20,498 nt of DNA from DASQPR01 sp035713725. Its GTDB lineage: Bacteria; Actinomycetota; Actinomycetes; Mycobacteriales; Micromonosporaceae. The notes under the pieces were generated by a model. The model saw only the letters and a program-made list of their open reading frames with translations, made no database searches and was not told the DNA's origin. The translations under genes were made by a program, and so were the position numbers. Of this stretch, positions 8,068 through 13,559 are shown piece after piece; the stretch's first letter is position 1, and each line of letters starts with the position of its first letter. The stretch covers positions 1 through 20,498 of the forward strand of contig DASTMZ010000198.1 in NCBI GenBank assembly GCA_035713725.1. The letters are read 5' to 3'.

Positions 8068-8087
8068 TACTTGCCGGCCGTCAAGTA
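8068..8087. promoter_or_regulatory. TetR operator O2, TetR-proximal
   Basis: TACTTGCCGGCCGTCAAGTA is a 20-bp inverted repeat with one mismatched pair, TACTTG-N-CGGCCG-N-CAAGTA. Its centre is 46 bp from that of O1. It ends 18 bp before the regulator's ATG, well placed for autorepression. Confidence 0.78.
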
Positions 8088-8105
8088 GATTTGGAACACA
8101 CCTCG

Positions 8106-8651
8106 ATGGACAAGACCGACACGCGCAGTCGCATCCAAGAGGTTGCCCTGCGGATGTTCATCGACAAGGGGTATGAAGCGACCTCGCTCCGCGAGATCGC
8201 CGAGGAGCTCGGCGTGACGAAGGCGGCGCTCTACTACCACTTCGACACGAAGGAAAAGATCGTCACGAGCCTGATCGACGATCGCATCGCGCGCCTCGAG
8301 GAGCTGGCCGAGTGGGGCCGGACCCAGCCTCGGACGCCGGAGGCCCGCCGGGAGTTCATCCGCCGCTATGCCGACGAACTGCACCAGGGTCGACACCACG
8401 ACACGATGCGCTTCTTCGAACGCAACCAGACGGCCTTACATGACCACCCGTCGAGCCTGCGCATGCGCGAGCTGATGATGAGCTTGATCGACATGCTGAG
8501 CGAGGCCGACGCGCCGTTAGAGGAGAAGCTCAAACGATCGATGGCGATCTTCGCCGTACACGCGACGTGGTTCATCCTTCGCGATCAGGACGTGTCGGAT
8601 GAACAGCGGCAAGCGGCGGGTCTCGCCGTCGCGCTGGAGCTCGTCGGCTAG
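8106..8651 (+). CDS. TetR-family transcriptional repressor
   Basis: A 181-residue regulator with an N-terminal TetR helix-turn-helix: SLREIAEELGVTKAALYYHF (27-46) followed by TKEKIV. The C-terminal ligand domain is all-helical and unassigned. The gene is divergent from the DHA2 pump, and two near-identical palindromes in the gap are the presumed operators, so it very likely represses both the pump and itself. The ATG at 8106 is chosen; an upstream in-frame TTG at 8091 lacks a ribosome binding site and would add five residues unlike the family N-terminus. It ends convergently with the acetyltransferase gene, sharing the bases CTAG as both stop codons. Confidence 0.92.
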   Translation: MDKTDTRSRIQEVALRMFIDKGYEATSLREIAEELGVTKAALYYHFDTKEKIVTSLIDDRIARLEELAEWGRTQPRTPEARREFIRRYADELHQGRHHDTMRFFERNQTALHDHPSSLRMRELMMSLIDMLSEADAPLEEKLKRSMAIFAVHATWFILRDQDVSDEQRQAAGLAVALELVG

Positions 8652-9181
8652 GTCGCCGGCCCGGGCGATGGTTGTCCGGCCCGCGCCGGCAGGTCGACGC
8701 GCATCGCTACCAGCCGGAGACCGGCGAGCGGGGTCCAGTCAAGGTCTGGCGTTCGTACGAAGCCGAAGCCCTCGTACATCCGGATCGCGGCCTCGTTGAA
8801 GTCGCGCGTATAGATGGCCATGGCCGTGCAGCCCAGCGCGCTCGCCCGGTCGAGACATGCTCGAACCAGAGCCGACCCGACGCCACGCCGCTGCGCACTT
8901 GGCTCGACCGCGAGCATCCGGAACTCTGCCTCGCCTGGCAGCGCAATCTCGGCCAACTGCTGGCCGGCCAGCACGAGTGTGACGTTGCCAAGGATCTCGC
9001 CGGTGTCCGGATCGTCCGCGACGATCACTTCGGCATCGCGGGCGCGTGCTGCGACGTCGGCCAACTCCTCGGCGTACCCCCGCTGGTCGTGGATCTGCCC
9101 CGACTCCAGGTAGGCGGCCACGCAGATCGCGCCGGCGACCTGGTAGTCCGCCTCGGTCGCGGGGCGCGTTCGGATCGTCAT
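8648..9181 (-). CDS. GNAT-family N-acetyltransferase
   Basis: A 177-residue acetyl-CoA dependent transferase. Visible motifs are the N-terminal beta-alpha start TIRTRPATEADYQVAGAIC, motif A with the pyrophosphate loop FRMLAVEPSAQRRGVGSAL (88-105 region), and motif B NEAAIRMYEGFGFVRTP. The substrate (small molecule or protein) cannot be told. It starts 15 nt downstream of the biotinyl carrier gene on the same strand and may be co-transcribed. Its stop overlaps that of the TetR gene. Confidence 0.9.
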   Translation of the reverse strand: MTIRTRPATEADYQVAGAICVAAYLESGQIHDQRGYAEELADVAARARDAEVIVADDPDTGEILGNVTLVLAGQQLAEIALPGEAEFRMLAVEPSAQRRGVGSALVRACLDRASALGCTAMAIYTRDFNEAAIRMYEGFGFVRTPDLDWTPLAGLRLVAMRVDLPARAGQPSPGPAT

Positions 9182-9196
9182 GTGCCCATCAAAGAG

Positions 9197-9412
9197 TCAG
9201 TCCAGCACCGCGATGAGGTCGCCTTCCTGGACCACGTCGCCCTCGTTCACCGCGATCTGGACGACCGTGCCGTCGGACTCGGCCAGCACCGGGATCTCCA
9301 TCTTCATGGACTCGAGGATGACCAGCGTGTCGCCCTCCTCGACGACGTCGCCGGCCTTGGCGACGACCTTCCACACGTTCGCCACCATTTCGGCGTGAAC
9401 CTCATCGGCCAT
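9197..9412 (-). CDS. Small biotin/lipoyl carrier protein (TB7.3-like)
   Basis: A stand-alone 71-residue biotinyl domain with the attachment motif ESMKMEI, Lys37 being the modified residue, and the second hammerhead half SDGTVVQIAVNEGDVVQEGDLIAVL. Length and sequence match M. tuberculosis TB7.3 (Rv3221c, 71 residues), which lies beside the SigH/RshA pair as this gene lies beside sigR/rsrA. Such proteins accept biotin and may carry carboxyl groups for an acyl-CoA carboxylase encoded elsewhere; no carboxylase gene is near. Two consecutive ATGs exist (9415 and 9412). The second gives the better distance from AGAGGGG and the family length. Its ribosome binding site lies in a hairpin. Confidence 0.92.
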   Translation of the reverse strand: MADEVHAEMVANVWKVVAKAGDVVEEGDTLVILESMKMEIPVLAESDGTVVQIAVNEGDVVQEGDLIAVLD

Positions 9413-9420
9413 CATGTGCC

Positions 9421-9450
9421 CCTCTCGCCACTTCGCTGACGTGCGAGAGG
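9421..9450 (-). promoter_or_regulatory. Hairpin sequestering the biotinyl protein ribosome binding site
   Basis: On the minus-strand transcript CCTCTCG (9450-9444) pairs perfectly with CGAGAGG (9427-9421) across a 16-nt loop. The second arm contains the purine-rich GAGAGG that serves as Shine-Dalgarno for the ATG at 9412. This suggests reduced or conditional translation. The pairing is visible; the effect is inferred. Confidence 0.4.
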
Positions 9451-9528
9451 TATCCAATCATGGAATGTCCCGCGAATGCGGCCAACGTTGGGCAGCGTGT
9501 GTGGCGGCGCCGACGGCGCCACGAATGA

Positions 9529-9550
9529 GCCCGTACGGGCGGGCTAGGAT
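9529..9550 (+). promoter_or_regulatory. Putative bL37 promoter with embedded palindrome
   Basis: A TAGGAT -10 box (9545-9550) lies 34 nt before the bL37 start. Just upstream is the perfect 12-bp palindrome GCCCGTACGGGC (9529-9540), in the spacer where a repressor or activator could act. Another dyad, GGCGCC-GAC-GGCGCC, is at 9506-9520. No good -35 is visible. Confidence 0.4.
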
Positions 9551-9584
9551 CGATCGTCGCGTTCGGTAGAGCCGGGAGGACCAG

Positions 9585-9659
9585 ATGGCGAAGAAGTCGC
9601 GCAAGAAGAAGGCTCGTCGCAAGAGCGCCGCGAATCACGGCAAGCGCCCGAACTCCTGA
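9585..9659 (+). CDS. 50S ribosomal protein bL37
   Basis: A 24-residue, strongly basic protein starting MAKKSRKKKARRKS and ending ANHGKRPNS. It matches the small actinobacterial ribosomal protein bL37 first seen in mycobacterial ribosome structures, with the conserved ANHGKRPN tail. It has a strong GGGAGGA ribosome binding site 5 nt before the ATG and its own putative promoter. It is convergent with rsrA, with 6 nt between stops. It is far shorter than usual gene-calling cutoffs and easily missed. Confidence 0.93.
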   Translation: MAKKSRKKKARRKSAANHGKRPNS

Positions 9660-9665
9660 TCTGCG

Positions 9666-9935
9666 TTACCGCTGACGCTCAGTCTCGGCGACCAGCTCGG
9701 TAATCTTCAGCCGTAGCCGTTCCCGGAGCGCGGCCGGTGCCTTCTCGCTGCCGCAGCAGCGCGACACCAGCGCCTTCACCTCCTGCTCGATGCCATACTC
9801 GCGCAGGCACGGCGAGCATTCGTCGAGATGGGTACGGATCAGAGCCCGCCGCTGCTCGTCGCACTCCAAGTCGAGGTAGAGATATACCTCGTCGAGGACC
9901 TCGCTGCAGTCGGCGTGGGAGTCGGGGCTTCCCAC
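9666..9935 (-). CDS. rsrA: Zinc-binding redox anti-sigma factor (RsrA/RshA)
   Basis: Binds SigR when reduced and zinc-loaded, and releases it when disulfides form. The 89-residue ZAS protein has the H-X3-C-X2-C motif HLDECSPC (H36, C40, C43), an N-terminal partner C10, further Cys at C25, and a CC pair (C60, C61). This pattern parallels Streptomyces coelicolor RsrA (C11, H37, C41, C44 and C61/C62), where C11-C44 is the trigger disulfide. AGGAGG lies 7 nt before the GTG at 9935 but only 1 nt before the ATG at 9941, so GTG is preferred. The ATG start, overlapping the sigR stop as ATGA, remains possible and would give 91 residues. It is co-transcribed with sigR. Confidence 0.93.
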   Translation of the reverse strand: MGSPDSHADCSEVLDEVYLYLDLECDEQRRALIRTHLDECSPCLREYGIEQEVKALVSRCCGSEKAPAALRERLRLKITELVAETERQR

Positions 9936-9937
9936 GG

Positions 9938-10585
9938 TCATACCTCCTGGCCGGCCGCGGCGGCCGGCGTGTCGACATCGTCGTCAAGTGCGCCACCGCG
10001 CGAGAACCCACGGCGCGCCGCGTAGTCCTCGAGGCTCAGGCGGAGGTTACGGCGGCCTCGGTGCAGACGCGACATCACGGTGCCAATCGGGGTGCCCATG
10101 ATGTCGGCAATCTCCTTATACGAGAAGCCCTCCACGTCGGCCAGATAGACCGCGAGCCGGAACTCCTCGGGCAACGCCTGTAGCGCATCCTTCACGTCGG
10201 AGTCCGGCAGCTTGTCCAGCGCCTCCGCCTCCGCCGACTTGAGGCCGGTGGACATGTGCGAGGACGCGTCGGCGAGCTGCCAATCGGTGATCTCGTCGGT
10301 CGGCGCCTGGATCGGCTGGCGCTGGCGCCGGCGATACGAGTTGATGTACGTGTTCGTCAAGATCCGGTAGAGCCAGGCCTTGAGGTTCGTGCCCGTCTCG
10401 AACTGATGGAAGGCGGCGAACGCCTTGAGGAACGTCTCCTGGACCAGGTCCTCGGCGTCGGCCGGGTTACGGGTCATCCGCAACGCGGCGCCGTAGAGCT
10501 GATCCACGAACGGCATCGCGTCGCGCTCGAATTGCTCCCGCTGCTGGGCCTGTCCCGATTGCTGGGTCGGCTGGCCTGGTGTCAC
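9938..10585 (-). CDS. sigR: ECF sigma factor SigR/SigH, thiol-oxidative stress
   Basis: Directs RNA polymerase to GGAAT-N18-GTT promoters of thioredoxin, mycothiol and protease genes when RsrA is oxidised. The 215 residues (216 in M. tuberculosis SigH) contain sigma2 with DAEDLVQETFLKAF (43-56) and NTYINSYRRR (78-87), and sigma4 with FSYKEIADIMGTPIGTVMSR (154-173). The GTG at 10585 has a GGGAGGG site 7-8 nt upstream. The frame stays open upstream, and a second GTG at 10765 (after GGAGAGGGG) would add 60 residues. This parallels the longer unstable SigR' of S. coelicolor. A near-consensus SigR promoter precedes that upstream start. rsrA follows immediately. Confidence 0.95.
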   Translation of the reverse strand: MTPGQPTQQSGQAQQREQFERDAMPFVDQLYGAALRMTRNPADAEDLVQETFLKAFAAFHQFETGTNLKAWLYRILTNTYINSYRRRQRQPIQAPTDEITDWQLADASSHMSTGLKSAEAEALDKLPDSDVKDALQALPEEFRLAVYLADVEGFSYKEIADIMGTPIGTVMSRLHRGRRNLRLSLEDYAARRGFSRGGALDDDVDTPAAAAGQEV

Positions 10586-10614
10586 GCGAACGCCCTCCCT
10601 CGACCGTCTTGTCG

Positions 10615-10637
10615 AGGATACGCGGGTCCGTACCCGC
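10615..10637 (-). promoter_or_regulatory. Putative sigR proximal promoter P1
   Basis: On the minus strand a TATCCT -10 box (10620-10615) lies 29 nt before the short sigR start, so a transcript from here could encode only the 215-residue form. Just upstream is the inverted repeat GCGGGT-CCGT-ACCCGC (10622-10637, given on the plus strand), inside the promoter spacer, which may be an operator. No clear -35 is seen. Confidence 0.4.
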
Positions 10638-10833
10638 TCGGACGCGGTCGATCGGCTGTCACCGGCAGCGTCTGTGGCGCTCGAGGCTGGCCAGTTCGGA
10701 GCGCCCAACAGACCGCCGATGAACGCGGCGTCCCGCTGATCATTTCGCTCGCGAGTCTTGGCCACGCGGTGCCCCTCTCCATCGCCTTGCGGTAGTCGCG
10801 ATCTTGCTGGGCGATGATGCCCACGCGCCGTGC

Positions 10834-10859
10834 AACACGTCGCCGCAGCTTGACATTCC
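10834..10859 (-). promoter_or_regulatory. SigR-dependent autoregulatory promoter P2
   Basis: On the minus strand GGAAT (10859-10855) is followed after exactly 18 nt by GTT (10836-10834), an exact match to the SigR/SigH consensus GGAAT-N18-GTT. Transcription would start near 10825, upstream of the GTG at 10765 that opens the longer SigR frame. It predicts positive autoregulation of sigR-rsrA on thiol oxidation. Confidence 0.82.
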
Positions 10860-11265
10860 GGACGCGACCTTTGCCACATCCCGTACGAGCTCAACGCCCA
10901 CCACGTCAACGGGAACAGGGCACGGACGATCGTCGGCAACACGACACCGCGAACGCCGATGCTGACTTGATCGTGACGGGCGGGCTTGACGGCGGGCAAA
11001 CGGGCCGCAACAGCGCGAAAGAGGCCACCCTGGCCCGCCGGCTGGGACCGAGTGGGGCCGCGACGCGCACGTGCTCGCGGCGCCACTCGCCGGCGGGACC
11101 AGGAGTGACCTGAAGGAGTTGTGCTCCGCCCGCGAACGCGCCCTTGCCGAAACGCTCGCGGGTGCGCCGACTCAGATGACCTGATGCCTGCCGTTACCCA
11201 ACGAGCCGGCCGGCCTCAGGTCACGCCGTCCGCGCTCGCGGCATTCCAGTCGCAGCTCAGCGGCG
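10860..11265. other. Gene-poor gap between sigR promoter and hydrolase gene
   Basis: This 406-base region has no gene I can support. A plus-strand frame is open from about 10990 to the TGA at 11182-11184 with fairly GC-rich third positions, but it has no ribosome binding site or recognisable product. The region contains three copies of the octamer TGACCTGA (separate entry). A possible but imperfect SigR-like GGAAT-N18-GTG lies on the minus strand ending at about 11224. Confidence 0.5.
11106..11223. repeat. Three copies of TGACCTGA, two forming an inverted repeat
   Basis: TGACCTGA occurs at 11106-11113 and 11177-11184 on the plus strand and as TCAGGTCA at 11216-11223. The last two form a perfect 8-bp inverted repeat around a 31-nt segment containing the self-complementary core CCGGCCGG. 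Such an AT-containing octamer is rare in DNA this GC-rich, so three copies in 118 bp suggest a protein binding array or an RNA stem. Function unknown. Confidence 0.6.
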
Positions 11266-11922
11266 CTACTGAGTCGCGTCTGTCGCGCCTGTCGCGCCTG
11301 TCGCGCCTGTCGCGCCTGTCGCGGCGAAACCGAGCCGGCCCAGCCAGTCGCAGACGGCGGTCGCGGTGCCCCGCACGTCACCGCGAAGGTCGTGCCGGAG
11401 ACCCGGGCGTACGCAGACGGTGACGCCCGGCCGCGGCTCGGGCACTCCGAACGGGTCGCGGTCCCCGTTGACGACCAAGGTCACGACGCCGGTGTCCAGT
11501 TCCGCGTCGCGCGACTTGTCCGGGCGGCCTGGCGGGTGCAGCGGGAACGCGAGCGCCACGATGCCCGACGCGCCGACCGCCGTGGCCGTGCGGCATGCCA
11601 CCCGCGCTCCGCTGGAGCGGCCGCCGACCACCAGCGGGATCGAGGCGTACCGGCCGGTTCGAAGCTCGGCGACGACCGCGGTCCATGCCTCGTCCAGGTG
11701 TGCGGCGGGCGCCGGTGCACGTCGGCCGGCGACTCGGTAGGGCTGCGTCACGCGCGCGACCGCGACGGATCGCGCCACCGCCATGTTGGTCAGCGCCACC
11801 AAGTCGGGAGCGTTGACGCCGCCGCTGGCACCGTGTCCGAGCACAAGAAGGCTCATCGGGGCGGTCGAAGGTTCGGTGAAGTCGACCTCGGCCGGTCCGC
11901 GCGGGGTAGCAATACTGTTCAC
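11266..11922 (-). CDS. Alpha/beta hydrolase (dienelactone hydrolase/KANL3-Tex30-like)
   Basis: A 218-residue serine hydrolase fold. Visible are the oxyanion region LLVLGHGASGG (25-35), nucleophile elbow GGRSSGARVA (G101-R-S103-S-G105), acid loop VNGDRDPFG (D153 or D156) and His in GLRHDLRG (H177). The substrate is unknown; this family includes small esterases and lipase-like proteins. The C-terminus is odd: residues 201-213 are a GAT tripeptide run encoded by a 9-bp tandem repeat. It starts 25 nt after the WhiB gene stop and is probably in the same operon. The GTG at 11922 is chosen because the preceding in-frame residues have no family resemblance; no clear ribosome binding site is present, and an ATG at 11958 would overlap whiB. 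Confidence 0.82.
   Translation of the reverse strand: MNSIATPRGPAEVDFTEPSTAPMSLLVLGHGASGGVNAPDLVALTNMAVARSVAVARVTQPYRVAGRRAPAPAAHLDEAWTAVVAELRTGRYASIPLVVGGRSSGARVACRTATAVGASGIVALAFPLHPPGRPDKSRDAELDTGVVTLVVNGDRDPFGVPEPRPGVTVCVRPGLRHDLRGDVRGTATAVCDWLGRLGFAATGATGATGATGATDATQ
11272..11325. repeat. 9-bp tandem repeat in the hydrolase C-terminus
   Basis: Four perfect copies of TGTCGCGCC (11281-11316) are flanked by a degenerate copy on each side (11272-11280 and 11317-11325). Read on the minus strand each unit encodes Gly-Ala-Thr. The period is a multiple of three, so copy-number change lengthens or shortens the tail without breaking the frame. Confidence 0.95.
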
Positions 11923-11947
11923 GTGTCGATGATCGACACCGTTGGCG

Positions 11948-12367
11948 TTACGACGCAACCGAAACCGTGCGGCCGGTCGCGTCGGCGAGCACCGACCGCT
12001 GCAACGGCAAGATCACCACGTCTCCGATGGCACCGGGCGTCGGCTCGGCGTCGGCTTCGCCGCGCCACACCACCGCCATCGCCCGGCGCTCCCGCGGCGT
12101 GGTGGCACCCCACACCCCGTGGCAGTCGCCGGCGTTGAGTGCCCAGGCCAGGCACGCACCCTGCACCTCGCACGAGCGGCACAGCGCGAGCGCGGTGTCC
12201 GCGGTCTCGCTCGGCGCCGGAAAGAACGTCTCCGGATCATGTCGGCGACACGCGCCACGCGAACGCCATGCCTCGTCGGCGCGACGTTCGGAAAAGGCAC
12301 GAACAAGTCGCGGGTCGCGCCGGGCCGCCGCGACTTCATGTGGTCGTGGCGTGCGTGCTCGGGTCAT
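11948..12367 (-). CDS. WhiB-family Fe-S transcriptional regulator
   Basis: A 139-residue Wbl protein with four Fe-S cluster ligands C40, C63, C66 and C72 (C-X22-C-X2-C-X5-C; ALCRSCEVQGACLAWAL) and the GVWGATTPRERRAM turn (84-97) that contacts the sigma factor. An extra Cys (C82) lies beside the turn. About 36 basic residues precede the domain and about 40 follow it. No AT-hook is visible, so it is not a WhiB7/WblC type; the subclass is unresolved. The ATG at 12367 has GGGGAGG 7 nt upstream. Adjacent to the alpha/beta hydrolase in the same direction, 25 nt apart. Expected to act with the primary sigma factor, possibly redox- or NO-sensitive. Confidence 0.92.
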   Translation of the reverse strand: MTRARTPRPHEVAAARRDPRLVRAFSERRADEAWRSRGACRRHDPETFFPAPSETADTALALCRSCEVQGACLAWALNAGDCHGVWGATTPRERRAMAVVWRGEADAEPTPGAIGDVVILPLQRSVLADATGRTVSVAS

Positions 12368-12529
12368 GAACCCACCTCCCCCGCGGGTACTCGTACACGC
12401 CGCTCATCGCTGACTCACAACAAACTTTCACGATGTCGGCGCTGTGTTCTACCGCACATGGGGGTGCTGGGACAAGAGGTTGAGCCCAAGTTGTGCCGGA
12501 GTTGCGCAAACCGGTACCTGATAAATGCC

Positions 12530-13351
12530 TTAAAAGAGGGTGAGATCGGCGGTAGCCGGCGGAGGAGCCAAGGATGCGGCGCCATGATCGGGATATCCGG
12601 GTACGGGTGCGATCAGCGCCGGCCCGTCGTTGCGCACGTCGCCAACCGCCGGCCCGACGGCGCGGATCTCCAGCGCGGCGACGAGTTCCTCGGACGGCGG
12701 TGCCAACAAGGCGTCGAGGTCACGAGTGGCGGTGAGCCACGGTGTCCACCGATCCGGCGCGAGCACGAGCGGCATCCGCGAGTGCACGTGCTGAAGATCG
12801 CCAACCGCGTCGGTCGTGACGATCGAGCAGGTCAGCAGGCGTTCGTCGGCGCCCGGCTCGGTCCAGACCGTCCACAAGCCGCCAAACACCACCGGGCCGC
12901 CGTCGCGCGGTGTCATGAAATACGGCTGCTTCGCACCGGTACGCGATCGCGATCGGCCGGAGGATCCGGACCGGACGCGACCCGCAGCGTTGTCGGCGGT
13001 GGCCGTGGTGCCGTCGGCGCGTGGCGTGAACTCGTACCAGCCGGTCGCCGGGATCAAGCAGCGACGGCGCGCGAACGGGATGGCAAACGCCTTCATAGCG
13101 CGCACCGTCTCGGCCCGTGCGTTGATCATCCGCGCTCCGACACGGCGGTCTTGCGCCCACGACGGCACGAGGCCCCACCGCGCCACGTCCAACACACGAC
13201 CACCGTTGCGGACGGACATCCGGACCAGGGGCACCGGATCGGTCGGCGCGACGTTGTAGTCGGCCTCGATCGCGCCGTTGGTCAGGTCCACCGCCTCGAA
13301 GAGAGCGGTCAGGTCCGCGGCGCTTCGCGTGGTGGCATAGCGGCCGCACAT
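12530..13351 (-). CDS. SRAP domain protein (YedK/HMCES), abasic-site crosslinker
   Basis: Forms a thiazolidine crosslink with abasic sites in single-stranded DNA and so shields them from breakage during replication. The 273-residue protein begins MCGRYATT, so Cys2 becomes the catalytic N-terminal residue. Other active-site elements are YNVAPT (32-37), INARAET (76-82, N77), PATGWYEF (101-108, E107) and HVHSRMPLVL (H190). Residues about 112-140 are a Ser/Arg/Gly/Thr-rich insertion after the active-site strand, not present in E. coli YedK. The start must be the ATG at 13351; the GTG at 13360 would block Cys2. A TACGGT -10 box 7 nt upstream indicates a leaderless mRNA. It is divergent from aroA. 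Confidence 0.93.
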   Translation of the reverse strand: MCGRYATTRSAADLTALFEAVDLTNGAIEADYNVAPTDPVPLVRMSVRNGGRVLDVARWGLVPSWAQDRRVGARMINARAETVRAMKAFAIPFARRRCLIPATGWYEFTPRADGTTATADNAAGRVRSGSSGRSRSRTGAKQPYFMTPRDGGPVVFGGLWTVWTEPGADERLLTCSIVTTDAVGDLQHVHSRMPLVLAPDRWTPWLTATRDLDALLAPPSEELVAALEIRAVGPAVGDVRNDGPALIAPVPGYPDHGAASLAPPPATADLTLF

Positions 13352-13358
13352 GCCGACC

Positions 13359-13364
13359 ACCGTA
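13359..13364 (-). promoter_or_regulatory. -10 box of leaderless SRAP gene
   Basis: TACGGT on the minus strand ends 7 nt before the SRAP ATG, the spacing expected when transcription starts at the start codon. No -35 of note. Confidence 0.5.
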
Positions 13365-13513
13365 CCCGTGGCTGTGCGGGCCGTGCCTCAGGGCGAGCGG
13401 CGACCGCCCACCGCGACACGCGACAATGAGACCGTGACCGCGGTATCGGATCGCTTACCACCGCCACGGCGCTCGGTCGACGGATCGCGGCGCTCAGTCG
13501 AGGCGGCGTGGTG

Positions 13514-13559
13514 CCGGTATGCCGATGAGTGAGTGGCTGGCATGGCGATGAGTGCGTGG
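13514..13559 (+). repeat. 23-bp tandem duplication across the aroA start
   Basis: Units 13514-13536 and 13537-13559 agree at 19 of 23 positions and both contain GATGAGTG. Because 23 is not a multiple of three, the copy of the start codon in unit 1 (ATG at 13525, or 13519) opens a different frame that runs through two Trp codons and stops at TGA 13549-13551, overlapping the aroA ATG at 13548 as ATGA. A second, looser direct repeat (GGCGCTC-N-GTCGA) lies just upstream, around 13470-13505. Confidence 0.75.

Noticed and set aside
9462..9489. Plus-strand GGAAT and GTT upstream of bL37
   Set aside because: Spacing is 20 nt, not the 18 expected for SigR.
10988..11184. Plus-strand open frame ending DLKELCSARERALAETLAGAPTQMT
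   Set aside because: GC-rich third positions hint at coding, but there is no start with a ribosome binding site and no recognisable family; could be a gene remnant.
11224..11249. Minus-strand GGAAT-N18-GTG resembling a SigR promoter
   Set aside because: The -10 is GTG rather than GTT, and it overlies no clear start site; the exact match at 10834-10859 is far better placed.
11942..13429. Plus-strand ORF of 495 codons
   Set aside because: Runs antisense through WhiB and SRAP genes; only the short segment near 12459 is noted as odd.
13434..13532. Short plus-strand ORF starting GTG after GACAAT, 32 codons
   Set aside because: No conserved motif, weak -10 and no -35; more likely aroA leader RNA.
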